Source of the DNA: Deinococcus grandis
GTDB lineage: Bacteria; Deinococcota; Deinococci; Deinococcales; Deinococcaceae
Assembly (NCBI RefSeq): GCF_001485435.1
Contig: NZ_BCMS01000002.1
Coordinates: 324,162-388,161, forward strand
Reading direction: 5' to 3'
DNA length: 64,000 bases
The position numbers were made by a program, and so were the translations under genes. Of the stretch, positions 19,061-31,212 are shown one piece after another. Below the pieces are notes generated by a model. It was not told the origin of the DNA, did not search any database, and saw nothing but the letters and a program-made list of their open reading frames with translations. How positions within the stretch are numbered: the first letter of the stretch is position 1; each line of letters begins with the position of its first letter.

Positions 19061-20431
19061 ATGACCACCCCGTCACCTGTTCCCTCCATCCCTGCGGGGC
19101 CGCGCCGCGTGGTGCTGGCCGCCGCGTCCTCCGGCAGCGGCAAGACGACCGTGGCGGCGCTGCTGTGCCGCGCGCTGCGGGCGCGGGGACTGCACGTGCA
19201 GCCGTTCAAGCTCGGTCCGGACTACCTGGACCCGACGCACCTGACGCGCGCGGCGGGCCGTGAGGCGCGCAATCTCGACTCGTTCCTGCTGGGTCGCCAG
19301 AGGCTGCGTGAGCTGTTCGCGCGGGCGGCGGCGCAGGCGGACGTGAGCGTCCTCGAGGGCGTGATGGGCCTGTTCGACGGGCGCGACCCGACCACGGACG
19401 AGCACTCCACGGCAGACCTGGCGCTGCTGCTGGACGCCCCGGTGGTGCTCGTGCTGGACGCAGGGGGGTCGGCGCGGACGGTCGCGGCGGTCGCGTGCGG
19501 CCTGCGGGACTTCCGCCCGGAGGTGCGGGTGGCGGGCGTGATCCTGAACCGCGTGGCGGGCGCGGGGCACGCGGCGCTGTGCGAGGCGGCGCTGGCTCAG
19601 GTCGGCCTGCCGGTGCTGGGCTGGGTGGCGCGCGACGCCGGGCTGCACCTGCCCGAACGGCACCTGGGCCTCCTGAGCGCCGAGCAGGCCGCCTGGGACG
19701 AGGCCGCCGCCGACCGCGCGGCTGAGGGCCTGCGGCTGGATGCGCTGCTGGACGCCATCCACGCCCCGGCCCTGCCGGACGCGCCCGCCCCCGCCCAGGC
19801 GGGCACGCCGGTGCGGGTCGCGCTGGCGCACGACGAGGCGTTCCACTTCTCGTACCCCGACGCGCTGGACGAACTCCGCGCGCAGGGCGCCGAGCTGATC
19901 CGCTTCAGTCCGCTACGGGACGCGGCCCTCCCGACGGGCGTGGGGGGCGTGCTGCTGCCCGGCGGGTACCCCGAGGCGCACGCGCACGAACTGAGCAGCA
20001 ACGTGCCCATGCGCGAGTCCATCCGTGATTTCGCCGCGTCGGGCGGCGCGGTCCTGGCCGAGTGCGGCGGCCTGATGTACCTCGGGGAATCGCTGGAGGT
20101 GGACGGGCAGGACGTGCCCATGTGCGGCGTGATTCCCTACCGCACCCGCATGACACCCCGCCTGACCCTGGGGTACCGCGACGCGACCGCGCTGCGGGGC
20201 ACCCTGGTCGCCCCGGCGGGCGCGGCGGTGCGGGGGCACGAGTTCCACCACTCGGTCCTCACACACGCCCCCACCCGGCCCGCCTGGACCTGGACCGCGC
20301 ACGACGGCACCGTCACCGAGGAAGGCTACGCGCACGGGAACGTCCTGGCCAGCTACCTGCACCTGCACCTGGGCGCCGACCCCGCCCTCGCCGCCCGCTT
20401 CCTGAACGCCTGCCGCGCGGTGACCGCTTGA
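19061..20431 (+). CDS. cobB: Cobyrinate a,c-diamide synthase
   Basis: The 456-residue enzyme amidates the a and c carboxylates of (hydrogeno)cobyrinate using glutamine and ATP, in the cytoplasm. The N-terminal dethiobiotin-synthetase-like domain begins VVLAAASSGSGKTTVAALL (P-loop at about residues 12-28) with FKLGPDYLDPTHL after it. The C-terminal class-I glutamine amidotransferase domain has its nucleophile at Cys335 in LAECGGLMYLGE and the expected His late in the domain (GHEFHHS). It opens a five-gene cobalamin operon in which each gene overlaps the next by a few bases. TAGGGT at 19044-19049 is a possible -10 box. CobB here means the CbiA-type enzyme, not the sirtuin. Confidence 0.93.
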   Translation: MTTPSPVPSIPAGPRRVVLAAASSGSGKTTVAALLCRALRARGLHVQPFKLGPDYLDPTHLTRAAGREARNLDSFLLGRQRLRELFARAAAQADVSVLEGVMGLFDGRDPTTDEHSTADLALLLDAPVVLVLDAGGSARTVAAVACGLRDFRPEVRVAGVILNRVAGAGHAALCEAALAQVGLPVLGWVARDAGLHLPERHLGLLSAEQAAWDEAAADRAAEGLRLDALLDAIHAPALPDAPAPAQAGTPVRVALAHDEAFHFSYPDALDELRAQGAELIRFSPLRDAALPTGVGGVLLPGGYPEAHAHELSSNVPMRESIRDFAASGGAVLAECGGLMYLGESLEVDGQDVPMCGVIPYRTRMTPRLTLGYRDATALRGTLVAPAGAAVRGHEFHHSVLTHAPTRPAWTWTAHDGTVTEEGYAHGNVLASYLHLHLGADPALAARFLNACRAVTA

Positions 20432-21330
20432 GGGGCGCCCCGCGCCGGGCGCTGCTCCTGGCCCTCGCGCTGGACACGCTGGGGGAACCGCCGGCCCCCG
20501 CGCACCCGGTCGTGTGGATGGGGCACCTGCTGCGCCGCGCGCGCGCCGCGTGGCGGGGACAGACGCCGCGCGCGCAGCTGATCGAGGGGGGCCTGGGCTG
20601 GGCCGCCGGGGTGACGCTTAGTGCGGCCCTGGGTGCGGCCTGCGGGCGGCTGCCCTGGTGGGCGCAGGGCGTGGCCCTCAAACCGCTGCTGGCCCGTATG
20701 GCCCTGCTGCGCGCGGGCGCGGAGGTCGCCGCGGCGCTGGAGGCCGGAAACCTCCCCGAGGCGCGGCGACTGCTGTCCTGGCACCTCGTGAGCCGCGACA
20801 CCGCCGACCTGACGGCCTCCGAGGTCGCGGGGGCGGCCATCGCCAGCCTCGCGGAGAACCTCAGCGACAGTGTCGTGGCGCCGCTGCTGCACGCGCGCCT
20901 GGGCGGCCTCGGCTGGGCCGCCGCGTACCGCTTCACGAACACCGCCGACGCCAGCTGGGGCTACCGCACCCCGGCGCTGGAGTGGCCGGGCAGGGTCGCG
21001 GCCCGCGCGGACGACCTGCTGAATCTCGCCCCGGCCCGCCTGAGCGCCGCGTGCCTGCTGCTCGCCGCCGGTGGGCGAGGCTGGCGGGTGTGGCGCGCGG
21101 ACGCCCGGCGCACGCCCAGCCCGAACGGCGGGCACCCCATGAGTGCCGCCGCCGGGGCACTCGGCGTGCGCCTGGAGAAGCGTGGCGTGTACACCCTGAA
21201 CGCCGCCGGGCGCGACCCCGACGCGGGCGACCTGCGCGCCGCCCTGACCCTGGTCAGCCGCGCGGCGCTGCTGGCGGCGCTGGTCTGCCTGCTGCCCCTG
21301 CCCACGCGTTTCAGGACGGTGCGGGCATGA
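20428..21330 (+). CDS. cobD: Adenosylcobinamide-phosphate synthase
   Basis: The 300-residue integral membrane protein (CbiB/CobD family) joins the aminopropanol arm to adenosylcobyric acid. Family segments seen are LDTLGEPPAPAHPVVWMGHLL near the N-terminus, ENLSDSVVAPLLHARLGGL, and FTNTADASWGYRT followed by WPGRVAARADDLLNLAPARL. The start is TTG at 20428, overlapping the cobB stop (TTGA); no ATG or GTG exists at the homologous position. The C-terminal hydrophobic helix (ALLAALVCLLPL) completes the fold. Confidence 0.92.
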   Translation: MRGAPRRALLLALALDTLGEPPAPAHPVVWMGHLLRRARAAWRGQTPRAQLIEGGLGWAAGVTLSAALGAACGRLPWWAQGVALKPLLARMALLRAGAEVAAALEAGNLPEARRLLSWHLVSRDTADLTASEVAGAAIASLAENLSDSVVAPLLHARLGGLGWAAAYRFTNTADASWGYRTPALEWPGRVAARADDLLNLAPARLSAACLLLAAGGRGWRVWRADARRTPSPNGGHPMSAAAGALGVRLEKRGVYTLNAAGRDPDAGDLRAALTLVSRAALLAALVCLLPLPTRFRTVRA

Positions 21331-22329
21331 TTCCGCTGATTCCCCGCGTACCCCACGGTGGGCCCGGCGCGCAGCCCTTCACCGGGCTGGATTTCAGCGT
21401 GAACGCCAACCCGTACGGTCCCAGCCCGCGCCTGATCCAGGCGGTGCGGGACGCCGACCACGCCCACTACCCTGATCCGACCTACGGCTGGGTGCGGGAG
21501 CGGCTGGCCGCGTGGCACGGCCTGAGTCCCGCCGAGGTCACCCCGGCGGTGGGCGCCTCTGAACTCCTGCACCGCCTCGCCCGGCTGTGCCTGAGTGACG
21601 GGGGCTCGCTGCTGAGCCTGCACGCGCCGTTCGGGGAACTCGCCCGCGCCGCCGCGCTGCTCGGCGCGCCCGTGAGCGTGGTTCCCGAGGTGCCGGACAC
21701 GCTGCCCGAGGGAACGCGCCTCGTGTACGTGGGGTACCCGCACAACCCGACCGGCCTCGCCCCCACCCCCGAGACGCTGCTGACCCTGGCGGGGCGCTGC
21801 CACGAGGTCGGCGCGCTGCTGATCGTGGACGAGGCGTACGCGCCCTTCGTCGCGCTGTCCGCCCCGCCGCGCCACCCCGCGCTGCTGCGCCTGCTCTCGC
21901 CCGGCAAGGCGCACGGGCTGGTCGGCGCGCGCCCCGCGTACGCGCTGGCCGCGCCGGACGTGATCGTCGCGCTGGACAACCTCGCCCCCGCGTGGCACGT
22001 CCCTGCCGGGACCGCCGGGGTGCTCGCGGCCCTGCCGCACGCCGCGCGTTTCCTGGCCGAGACGCTGCCCAGGGTCGCCGCGCACGCCGCCACCTTGGCG
22101 GACGACCTGCGCCTGCTGGGCCGCGTGGAGCACCACGGGACGCCGTTCCTGACGCTGCGGGTCGGGGACGCCCGCGCCCTGAGTGCGGACCTGCTCGCGG
22201 CGGGCGTGCGGGTGCGGGACTGCGCGAGTTACGGACTGCCGGACTGTATCCGCGTGAGCACGCGCCTGCCGGGCGAGAATCGCGTGCTCGTGCGCGAGCT
22301 GCACGCCAGACTGGCGGTGGGAGGACGAC

Positions 22330-22337
<8 letters not shown>
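21327..22337 (+). CDS. cobC: PLP-dependent aminotransferase-fold enzyme, threonine-phosphate decarboxylase (CobC/CobD-type)
   Basis: The 336-residue class-I/II aminotransferase-fold protein has FSVNANPYGPSP near the N-terminus, YPHNPTGL, the cofactor Asp in LLIVDEAY, and the Schiff-base Lys194 in SPGKAHGLVGARPAYAL. Its place between cobD and cobQ identifies it as the enzyme that decarboxylates L-threonine O-3-phosphate to give the aminopropanol linker. Its start overlaps the cobD stop (ATGA) and its stop overlaps cobQ by 8 nt. It could be read as a histidinol-phosphate aminotransferase on fold alone, but context argues for cobalamin. Confidence 0.88.
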
Positions 22338-23735
<1,398 letters not shown>

Positions 23736-23739
<4 letters not shown>

Positions 23740-24242
23740 CCCTGATCTTCGTGACGGGAGGCGCGCGCAGCGGCAAGAGCGCCTTCGCGGAGGCCCGCGC
23801 GGCGCAGGTGGGCGGCCCCGTCACGTACGTGGCGACCGCGCAGGCCTTCGACGACGAGATGCGCGACCGCATCGGACGGCACCGCGCCGACCGGTCCGCC
23901 GGGTGGGTGACGCGCGAGGAGCCTCTACACGTCCCGGCCGTCGTGGGAGGGGTACAGGGCACGGTGCTGCTCGACTGCCTGAGCCTGTGGGTCAGCAACC
24001 TGATGCTCGCGGACTGGACGGACGACGCCGTGCTGGCCGCCGCGGACGACCTGCTGCGCGCCGCGCGGGACCGGGGCGACGTGACCGTCATGGTCACGAA
24101 CGAGGTGGGCTTCGGCATCGTGCCGGACAACGCGCTGGCGCGGCGCTTCCGGGACCTGCTGGGCTGGGTGAACCAGCGCGCCGCCGCCGCGTCGGACGAG
24201 GCGTGGCTGATCGTCAGCGGGCGGCCCCTGCGCCTGCCCTGA
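23736..24242 (+). CDS. cobU: Adenosylcobinamide kinase / guanylyltransferase
   Basis: The 168-residue bifunctional enzyme phosphorylates adenosylcobinamide and transfers GMP to it. The P-loop is FVTGGARSGKSAFAE at about residues 4-19; the segment GRHRADRSAGWVTRE carries the histidine region that takes the guanylyl group; LLDCLSLWVSNL and VTNEVGFGIVP are family markers. The GTG start overlaps the cobQ stop (GTGA). It is the last gene of the operon. CobS, CobT and an adenosyltransferase, needed to finish the nucleotide loop and upper ligand, are not in the window. Confidence 0.93.
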
Positions 24243-24266
24243 GTGCGGCGGGCGCATACCCCGGAC

Positions 24267-24275
24267 TGGTATACT
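24267..24275 (+). promoter_or_regulatory. Extended -10 promoter for the rhodanese gene
   Basis: TGGTATACT fits an extended -10 element (TGNTATACT). It lies about 48 bp before the rhodanese ATG, which also has an AGGAGTG ribosome-binding site, so this transcript has a normal leader. No -35 is evident, as expected for this promoter class. Confidence 0.6.
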
Positions 24276-24322
24276 CGCGGGGACCGGTTTCCCCGCCCCT
24301 CGCCCCCAGGAGTGCCCCCCCC

Positions 24323-24691
24323 ATGCGACCCACCCTGCTGATCGGCCTGCTCACCCTGAGCGCCTGCGCGCCCCGCGCCGCCACGTACACCACCATCCCC
24401 GTCAAGGACCTGCGCGCCGCTCAGGAGAAGGGCGAGTACGTCCTGGACGTCCGCACCGACGCCGAGTACAGGGAGGGGCACGTCCCCGGCGCGGCGCTGC
24501 TCCCGCTGGCGGACCTGGGCGCCCGCATGAACGAGGTCCCGAAGGACCGCCCGGTGTACGTCATCTGCCGCAGCGGCAACCGCAGCGCCCAGGCCAGCGC
24601 GCAACTCGTGAAGGCCGGGTACACCCGCGTGTTCAACGTGGACGGCGGCATGAACGCCTGGATGTCAGCCGGGTACCCCACCCAACGCTGA
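24323..24691 (+). CDS. Rhodanese-domain lipoprotein
   Basis: The 122-residue protein begins with a lipoprotein signal (LLIGLLTLSAC, lipid-modified Cys15) and is otherwise one rhodanese domain: VLDVRTDAEYREGHVPGA, the active-site loop ICRSGNRS with Cys82, and FNVDGGMNAWMSAGYP at the end. Such single-domain proteins move sulfane sulfur or act in thiol redox chemistry; its lipid anchor places it outside the cytoplasm. AGGAGTG precedes the ATG. It is separated from cobU by 80 bp with its own promoter. Confidence 0.9.
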   Translation: MRPTLLIGLLTLSACAPRAATYTTIPVKDLRAAQEKGEYVLDVRTDAEYREGHVPGAALLPLADLGARMNEVPKDRPVYVICRSGNRSAQASAQLVKAGYTRVFNVDGGMNAWMSAGYPTQR

Positions 24692-24725
24692 GCACGCCAG
24701 GCACTGAACCCGCCGCGCCCCATGC

Positions 24726-24731
24726 CAGACT
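24726..24731 (+). promoter_or_regulatory. Probable -10 box of a leaderless transcript (methyltransferase)
   Basis: CAGACT lies exactly 6 nt before the ATG at 24738, the spacing seen at several other starts in this window. No Shine-Dalgarno sequence is present. Its first base departs from TANNNT, so confidence is moderate. Confidence 0.4.
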
Positions 24732-24737
24732 GCGCGC

Positions 24738-25301
24738 ATGTCCGAACCCCTCAGGGTCATCATCGGCGCCGGCGCCCAGACGTGGCCCGGCTGGATTCCC
24801 ACGCAGCGTGACCAGCTCGACCTGACCGACCGCGCCACCTTCGAGCGGTACTTCGGGAACCGCCGCGCCGACGCGCTGCTGTGCGAACACGTCTGGGAGC
24901 ACCTCACCCCGGAGCAGGGACGCGAGGCCGCGCGCCTGTGCCTGGACTACCTGAAACCCGGCGGATGGCTGCGCTGCGCCGTCCCCGACGCGAACTTCCC
25001 CGACGAGGCGTACCAGCAGCTCGTGCAGGTCGGCGGTCCCGGCCCGGCCGACCACCCGGCCGCCGACCATCAGGTCGTGTACGACGCCCCCACCTTCCGC
25101 GCAGTCTTCGAGAACGCGGGCTTTGATGTGGACCTGCTCGAATACTGCGACGACACGGGCCGCTTCCACTACCACGCCTGGGACGTCTCGAGCGGCCCGG
25201 TGTACCGCTCACTGCTGCTCGACCACCGCAACCGCGACGGACACCTGGGCTTCGTCTCCCTGATCCTGGACGCCCGGAAACCCGGCGGGACCCCGGACTG
25301 A
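24738..25301 (+). CDS. Class-I SAM-dependent methyltransferase-like protein
   Basis: The 187-residue protein has the late motifs of class-I methyltransferases: LLCEHVWEHLTPEQGREAARL and YLKPGGWLRCAVPD. The N-terminal glycine-rich SAM loop is reduced to VIIGAGAQTWPGW, as in short predicted-methyltransferase families annotated as SAM-dependent. The substrate is unknown. It probably starts transcription at or beside its ATG (see the -10 box). A strong hairpin at 25383-25405 lies downstream, between it and the converging cyd operon. Confidence 0.75.
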   Translation: MSEPLRVIIGAGAQTWPGWIPTQRDQLDLTDRATFERYFGNRRADALLCEHVWEHLTPEQGREAARLCLDYLKPGGWLRCAVPDANFPDEAYQQLVQVGGPGPADHPAADHQVVYDAPTFRAVFENAGFDVDLLEYCDDTGRFHYHAWDVSSGPVYRSLLLDHRNRDGHLGFVSLILDARKPGGTPD

Positions 25302-25382
25302 AACCGCGTCCTGCCGGGGATGGGCACCTGACTCATGCGGGATTAAATTGACTTGCTTCCGACTTGAACACGTTCCCTTTTC

Positions 25383-25438
25383 CCCTCTCCCCCTGTGGGA
25401 GAGGGAGGGAGGAGCGAAGCGACGGAAGGGTGAGGGGG
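25383..25438. repeat. Perfect hairpin in a repeat-like intergenic block (possible bidirectional terminator)
   Basis: CCCTCTCCC (25383-25391) pairs perfectly with GGGAGAGGG (25397-25405) around a 5-nt loop, followed by a G/A-rich stretch ending GGAAGGGTGAGGG. It lies between converging genes (methyltransferase and cydB), where a terminator for both is expected. The whole block has the look of a dispersed intergenic repeat, but no second copy is in this window. Confidence 0.5.
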
Positions 25439-25482
25439 CCACCGCGCGACTCCGAATGATGTGGAATCACTTGAATGCCGTA

Positions 25483-26513
<1,031 letters not shown>

Positions 26514-26517
<4 letters not shown>

Positions 26518-27929
26518 GCGCGCGCTCCTTCGGGGACGTAGTCGGGGGCGGGGACCGAGGGCGTCTCGACATCCGGTTCATGCATCCCGGCGCGGGCGGT
26601 GCGGGTCAGCAGGAACACGTCCAGTCCGATCAGCGTGAGGTACACCACCCAGAAGGCCGCCAGCGACAGCAGCACCCACATGGGGTTCAGCTGACTGACG
26701 GCGTCCCCGGTGCGCAGGAGGCCCTGCACGATCCACGGCTGGCGGCCCATCTCGGTGGCGATCCACCCGCTGAAGTTCGCCAGATGCGGGGCCAGGGGCA
26801 TGGCCAGCAGCAGCGGGTACAGCCGCCCCGGATCGTCGAGTTTGCCCTGCCGCCAGCGCCACACGTACACGAGGGTCACGAGCAGCATCAGGAAGCCCAG
26901 GCCGACCATCGCGCGGAACGACCAGTAGACCGGCCACACCCACGGCGTGTAGTTGCCCGGGCCGTACTTGGCTTCATACTCCTTCTGGAGATCGTTGATG
27001 CCTTTGGCTTTCTCGGTGAAGTTGTTGAACGCCAGGAACGATCCGACGTACGGCACGCTGAGTTCGAAGCGGTTCTCCCGCGCGCCGTTGCTGGGCAGGG
27101 CCACGAGGCTCTCGGGCATCTGGTTGCCTTCGGGGGTGTCCCACAGGGCGCTGAACGCGGCGTACTTCATGGGCTGGTCGCGCACGGCGCTCTGGCCCTG
27201 CTCGTGCCCGGCGAGGATCACGCCGCCCGAGCCGATCAGGGCGGTGATCAGCGCCACGCGGAAGCTGACGCGGAACGCCTCGACGTTCGCGCGGCGGCGC
27301 AGGTGGTCGGCGCTGACGGCCAGCACGAAGAACGCGGCGACGGTCAGGCTGCCCGCCCAGATGTGCGCGAACCATTCCAGGCCCTTGGGGTTCGTGACGA
27401 TCGCCCAGGCGTCGGTCATGACGGCGCGGCCGTCCTTGAGCTCGAAGCCGACTGGGTGCTGCATCCAGGCGTTGGCGATGATGATCCAAAAGGCGCTGAT
27501 GGTCGTCCCGGCGGCGACGATCCAGATGCTCGCGAGGCTGGCCCAGGCGGGGATGCGGTCCTTGCCGAACCACCACAGGCCCAGGAAGGTGCTTTCCAGG
27601 AAGAAGGCCATCAGGACTTCCAGCGCCAGCGGGATGCCGAAGATGTTCCCGACGAAGTTCGAGAAGCCCTGCCAGTTCATGCCGAACTGGAATTCCTGCA
27701 CGATGCCGGTGACGACGCCCACGGCGAAATTGATGAAGAACAGATGCCCGAAGAATCGCGTGAGGTTCTCCAGTTTCGGGTCGCGGCTGCGGTAGGCGAG
27801 GGTCTGGAGCACCGCGATGATCAGGGCGAAGCCCACGGTGAACGGCACGAAGAAGTAGTGGAAGATGCTGGTCGTGGCGAACTGGAAGCGGGACAGGTCC
27901 AGCGTGGAGAAGCCCAGGATCTCGTTCAT
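26514..27929 (-). CDS. cydA: Cytochrome bd ubiquinol oxidase subunit I
   Basis: The 471-residue membrane subunit carries the hemes. Visible are LSRFQFATTSIFHYFFVPFT with His24 (the heme d/b595 ligand corresponding to E. coli His19), the quinol-binding Q-loop beginning AGHEQGQSAVRDQPMKYAAF, and WPVYWSFRAMVGLGFLML, a conserved late helix. The ATG at 27929 overlaps the cydC stop (ATGA). Longer upstream starts are excluded because they lie inside cydC in another frame. Cytochrome bd supports respiration at low oxygen and resists oxidative and nitrosative stress. Confidence 0.96.
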
Positions 27930-29560
27930 ATGACCTTCTTTCGGGTGGTGGGCAGCGGGTGGAGGTGGCCGTCCTGAAGCCGGTAGACCTGATCCGTCAG
28001 GATCAGCGGGGCGGGCCGGTGCGTGACGAGCAGCAGGGTCCGCCCGGCGCACTCGCGGCCCAGGACGCGCAGCACGCGGGCCTCGGTGTCCGGGTCGAGG
28101 TGCGCGGTGGGTTCGTCCAGCAGCAGCACGTCCGAGCGTTTCAGAAGCGCGCGGGCCAGGCTCACGCGGGCGCGCTGCCCGCCGGACAGGCGCGTGCCGC
28201 CCTCGCCGACCCAGGTGTCCAGCGGCAGGTCTTCCAGGCCCAGGTCGTCCAGCAGGGCGCGCAGCCGCCCGGGGGGCGCGTGCGGGTCGCCGAGACGCAG
28301 GTTCTCCGCGACGGTGCCGTCCAGCAGCGGCGCGTCCTGCTCGTGCAGGCTCAGGCGGGCGCGCAGGTCCACCAGGGCCAGAGTGCGAAGGTCCGTCCCG
28401 CCCAGCGTCACCTGACCGGCGGTGGGGTCGAGGTCGCGGCTGATCAGGCCCAGCAGGGTGCTCTTGCCCGCGCCGCTGGGGCCGGTGACGGCCACCCGCG
28501 CGCCCGGCGGGAGGCTCAGGGTCACGCCGCGCAGCAGGTCGCGCCCGCCGCGCGTGAGCCCCACGCTGTCCAGGGTCAGGGTCACGGGTCCGGGCGGCAG
28601 GGCTGAGGGAGGGTCCGGGTCGGTCACGGCGGGTTGCACGTCCGAGAGTTCCGCGTCCCGCTCCTGCGCCGCCCGGGCCGCCGCGTGCGCGCCGGGCACC
28701 AGCGCCAGCGGGGTCAGCGCATCGAAACTCGCGGCGGCCAGCAGCACGACCGCGGCCAGCCACGCGCCGCCCAGCGCGCCCGTCTCGACCAGGGTCAGGC
28801 CGCGCGTGAGGACCAGCGTGAAGCACAGGGCGAACAGCGCCTCGCGGCCCAGCGTCAGGCCGGTCTGAAGGCGACCCTGCGCCCCGGTCACGCGGCGCAG
28901 CTGCCCGTTCAGGGCGTCCAGGCGCGGCGCCCACAGCCGCGCCGCGCCGTCCGCGCTGGCACTCAGCGTGTCGAGCAGCGCCGCGCCGTGCTCGCGGGCC
29001 ACCCTCGCCTCCTCGCGGGCCAGGTCCGCCGCCCTCTTGCGGGCCAGCCAGGGCAGTGCCGCCGCCAGCAGCAGCGGGCCCAGGACGCTCAGGCCCAGCC
29101 GGGCGTCCAGGCTCAGCAGCCACCCACCGGCCAGCAGCGCCGCGCCCGCGAAGCCCAGCAGCGGCAGGGTCACGCGAAGCGCCGCGAACTGCCGCGCGTC
29201 CAGGTCCGCGCCGCTGCGGGCGAGCAGGTCGCCGCCCCGTTCACGCGCCAGCAGGTCCCGCCCGAACCGCGTGACGTGGTCGAACAGCGCCGCCCGCCCC
29301 GCCTCTCCGGCCCGCAGGGCGGCGGCGTGCCCGGTCAGGCGTTCGGCGTAGCGCAGACCCGCGCGGCCCACGCCCAGCGCCCGCACCAGCGTCACGAGCA
29401 GCGTCAGGCTCAGGAACACCTCGGGCCGCAGCGCCGCGCGGGCGATCAGGCGCCCCGAGGCGCCCGCCAGCGCCACACCCGCCAGAGTGGCCGCGACGCC
29501 CAGCAGCGCCGGGAGGACGAAGGGCCGCCAGCCTCCGGCCCGGTTCATGGGGTGGGTCAT
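27926..29560 (-). CDS. cydC: Glutathione/cysteine ABC exporter subunit CydC
   Basis: The 544-residue half-transporter has an N-terminal six-helix membrane domain (about residues 15-300) and a C-terminal ATPase with VTGPSGAGKSTLLGLI (Walker A), TRLSGGQRARVSLARALL (signature), DVLLLDEPTAHLD (Walker B) and the switch His in LLVTHRP. With CydD it exports reductant thiols to the periplasm, which is required to assemble cytochrome bd. ATG 29560 overlaps the cydD stop (ATGA); a second ATG 12 nt later is possible. CydC versus CydD assignment rests on order and on the short RTLLLVTHR end. Confidence 0.88.
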   Translation of the reverse strand: MTHPMNRAGGWRPFVLPALLGVAATLAGVALAGASGRLIARAALRPEVFLSLTLLVTLVRALGVGRAGLRYAERLTGHAAALRAGEAGRAALFDHVTRFGRDLLARERGGDLLARSGADLDARQFAALRVTLPLLGFAGAALLAGGWLLSLDARLGLSVLGPLLLAAALPWLARKRAADLAREEARVAREHGAALLDTLSASADGAARLWAPRLDALNGQLRRVTGAQGRLQTGLTLGREALFALCFTLVLTRGLTLVETGALGGAWLAAVVLLAAASFDALTPLALVPGAHAAARAAQERDAELSDVQPAVTDPDPPSALPPGPVTLTLDSVGLTRGGRDLLRGVTLSLPPGARVAVTGPSGAGKSTLLGLISRDLDPTAGQVTLGGTDLRTLALVDLRARLSLHEQDAPLLDGTVAENLRLGDPHAPPGRLRALLDDLGLEDLPLDTWVGEGGTRLSGGQRARVSLARALLKRSDVLLLDEPTAHLDPDTEARVLRVLGRECAGRTLLLVTHRPAPLILTDQVYRLQDGHLHPLPTTRKKVI

Positions 29561-31206
29561 GGGGCCTCCAGGGTCAGGATGCGCCAGCCGGGCGGAGGGT
29601 CGCGGTGCGTGACGAGCAGCACCGTCCGCCCCCGCGCGGCCCGGCCGATCAGCGCGTGCAGGTCCCGCGCGGTGTCCCCGTCCAGGTGGGCGGTGACCTC
29701 GTCGAGGAGCAGCAGGTCCGCGCCGGAGAGCAGCGCGCGGGCCAGGGCCAGCCGGGCCGTCTCCCCGCCGGACAGTCGGGTGCCGCCCTCGCCGAGTGGG
29801 GCGTCCAGCGTTCCGGGCAGCGCGGCGATCACGCCGTCCAGTCCGACCTCGCGCAGCGCGGTCCACAGCGCCCTGTCGTCCGCGTCGGGCGCGGCGAGGC
29901 GCAGGTTGTCGCGCACGCTGGCCGCCAGCAGGCGTGGGGCCTGCGGCACCAGGGCCACCCGGCGCGCCCAGCGGGCCGCGTTCAGGTCATCCAGCGGGAC
30001 GCCGCCCACGGTCACCTGCCCGGTGTGCGCCACGTACTTTCCCAGCGCGTGCAGCAGCGCGCTCTTGCCCACGCCGCTCGGGCCGCGCAGGGCGACGTGC
30101 TCGCCACTGGCGACCGTGCCGGTCAGGGTGGCGGTCACGCCTGTCAGGTCGGCCCGCGCGCCATGGAAGGTCAGTTCGGGGGCATTGGGTGGTGCGTCCC
30201 GCGTCCCGTCGGGCGCGCCGGGCACCGCGTCCAGCGCGGCCAGGTCGCGCGCCAGCGGTTCGGCGTCCAGCGCCGCGTGGCGATCCGCGCCGAGCTGCCG
30301 CAGCGGCCCGAAGAACTCCGGGACGAGCATCAGCGCCGCCAGCGTGGGGGCCAGCGTGGCCTCGCCACCGAAGAGGCGCACGCCGATCCACACGGCCACC
30401 AGCGCGGTGGCGAGGGTCGCGGCGAACTCCATCACGAAGCCCGACAGGAACGCCACGCGCAGCACCCGCAGCGTCGCCTCGCGGTGCGCGCCCGCCGAGC
30501 GGACGAGCACGTCCCGGTAGGTGGGTACCGCCCCGAAGGCGTGCAGGGTCGGGAGGTGCCGCGTCAGGGTCAGCAGCCGCCCCGCGAGCCGGGTGTGCCG
30601 GGTCCACTGCGCCTGCGTGGCCGCGTGCGTGGCGAGCCCCACGAGGTACAGGAACACCACGGTCAGCGGTCCGGTCACGACGAGCAGCGCGGCGGTCGCC
30701 GGGTCCAGCAACGCCGTGACGCCCAGTGCGACCAGCGCGCAGATCGCGGCGTGCGCCCGGCCCGGCAGGAAGCGCGCGTAGTACGGCGCGAGGCGCGGCC
30801 CCAGGTCGCTGCTCAGCGTGACGAGGTCCGCCGCGCGCCGCCCCGAGAGGGCCACCGGGCCCAGCGCCAGCAGCCGCGCCGTGAGACGATCCCGCTGCCA
30901 CGCGGTCGCGTGGGCGGCCAGCCGGGCCGACAGCGCCTCGCGCGCCGCGCCCGTCAGGGCCCGCACGCCCAGGCCCAGCGCGGCGCCCAGCACCTCGCCG
31001 ATATCCGGCAGTCGGGCGGGCGGCGTGAGCACCCCGGCGATGATCCGCGCGGCCAGCACGAAAGCCAGCGCCGTCCCCAGCGCGCCCAGCAGGCTCAGCG
31101 CGGCGCCCAGCGCCAGGGGGCGGCCCAGGCCGGGCGGGGCGTTCAGGGCGCGCCGGACCGGGTCCGGTGGGCGCGGGCGGGTCAACCGGGGCGTGATGGA
31201 CACCAT
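29557..31206 (-). CDS. cydD: Glutathione/cysteine ABC exporter subunit CydD
   Basis: The 549-residue half-transporter partners CydC. Membrane helices occupy about residues 30-290; the ATPase domain has LRGPSGVGKSALLHALGKY (Walker A), TRLSGGETARLALARALL (signature, with an E-T variant of the usual G-Q), DLLLLDEVTAHLD (Walker B, with Val replacing the usual Pro) and VTHRDPP. ATG 31206 was chosen because CAGTCT stands 6 nt before it, the leaderless spacing seen in this window; upstream codons lack family similarity. It is the first gene of the cydDCAB operon. Confidence 0.86.
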   Translation of the reverse strand: MVSITPRLTRPRPPDPVRRALNAPPGLGRPLALGAALSLLGALGTALAFVLAARIIAGVLTPPARLPDIGEVLGAALGLGVRALTGAAREALSARLAAHATAWQRDRLTARLLALGPVALSGRRAADLVTLSSDLGPRLAPYYARFLPGRAHAAICALVALGVTALLDPATAALLVVTGPLTVVFLYLVGLATHAATQAQWTRHTRLAGRLLTLTRHLPTLHAFGAVPTYRDVLVRSAGAHREATLRVLRVAFLSGFVMEFAATLATALVAVWIGVRLFGGEATLAPTLAALMLVPEFFGPLRQLGADRHAALDAEPLARDLAALDAVPGAPDGTRDAPPNAPELTFHGARADLTGVTATLTGTVASGEHVALRGPSGVGKSALLHALGKYVAHTGQVTVGGVPLDDLNAARWARRVALVPQAPRLLAASVRDNLRLAAPDADDRALWTALREVGLDGVIAALPGTLDAPLGEGGTRLSGGETARLALARALLSGADLLLLDEVTAHLDGDTARDLHALIGRAARGRTVLLVTHRDPPPGWRILTLEAP

Positions 31207-31212
31207 GCGCCC

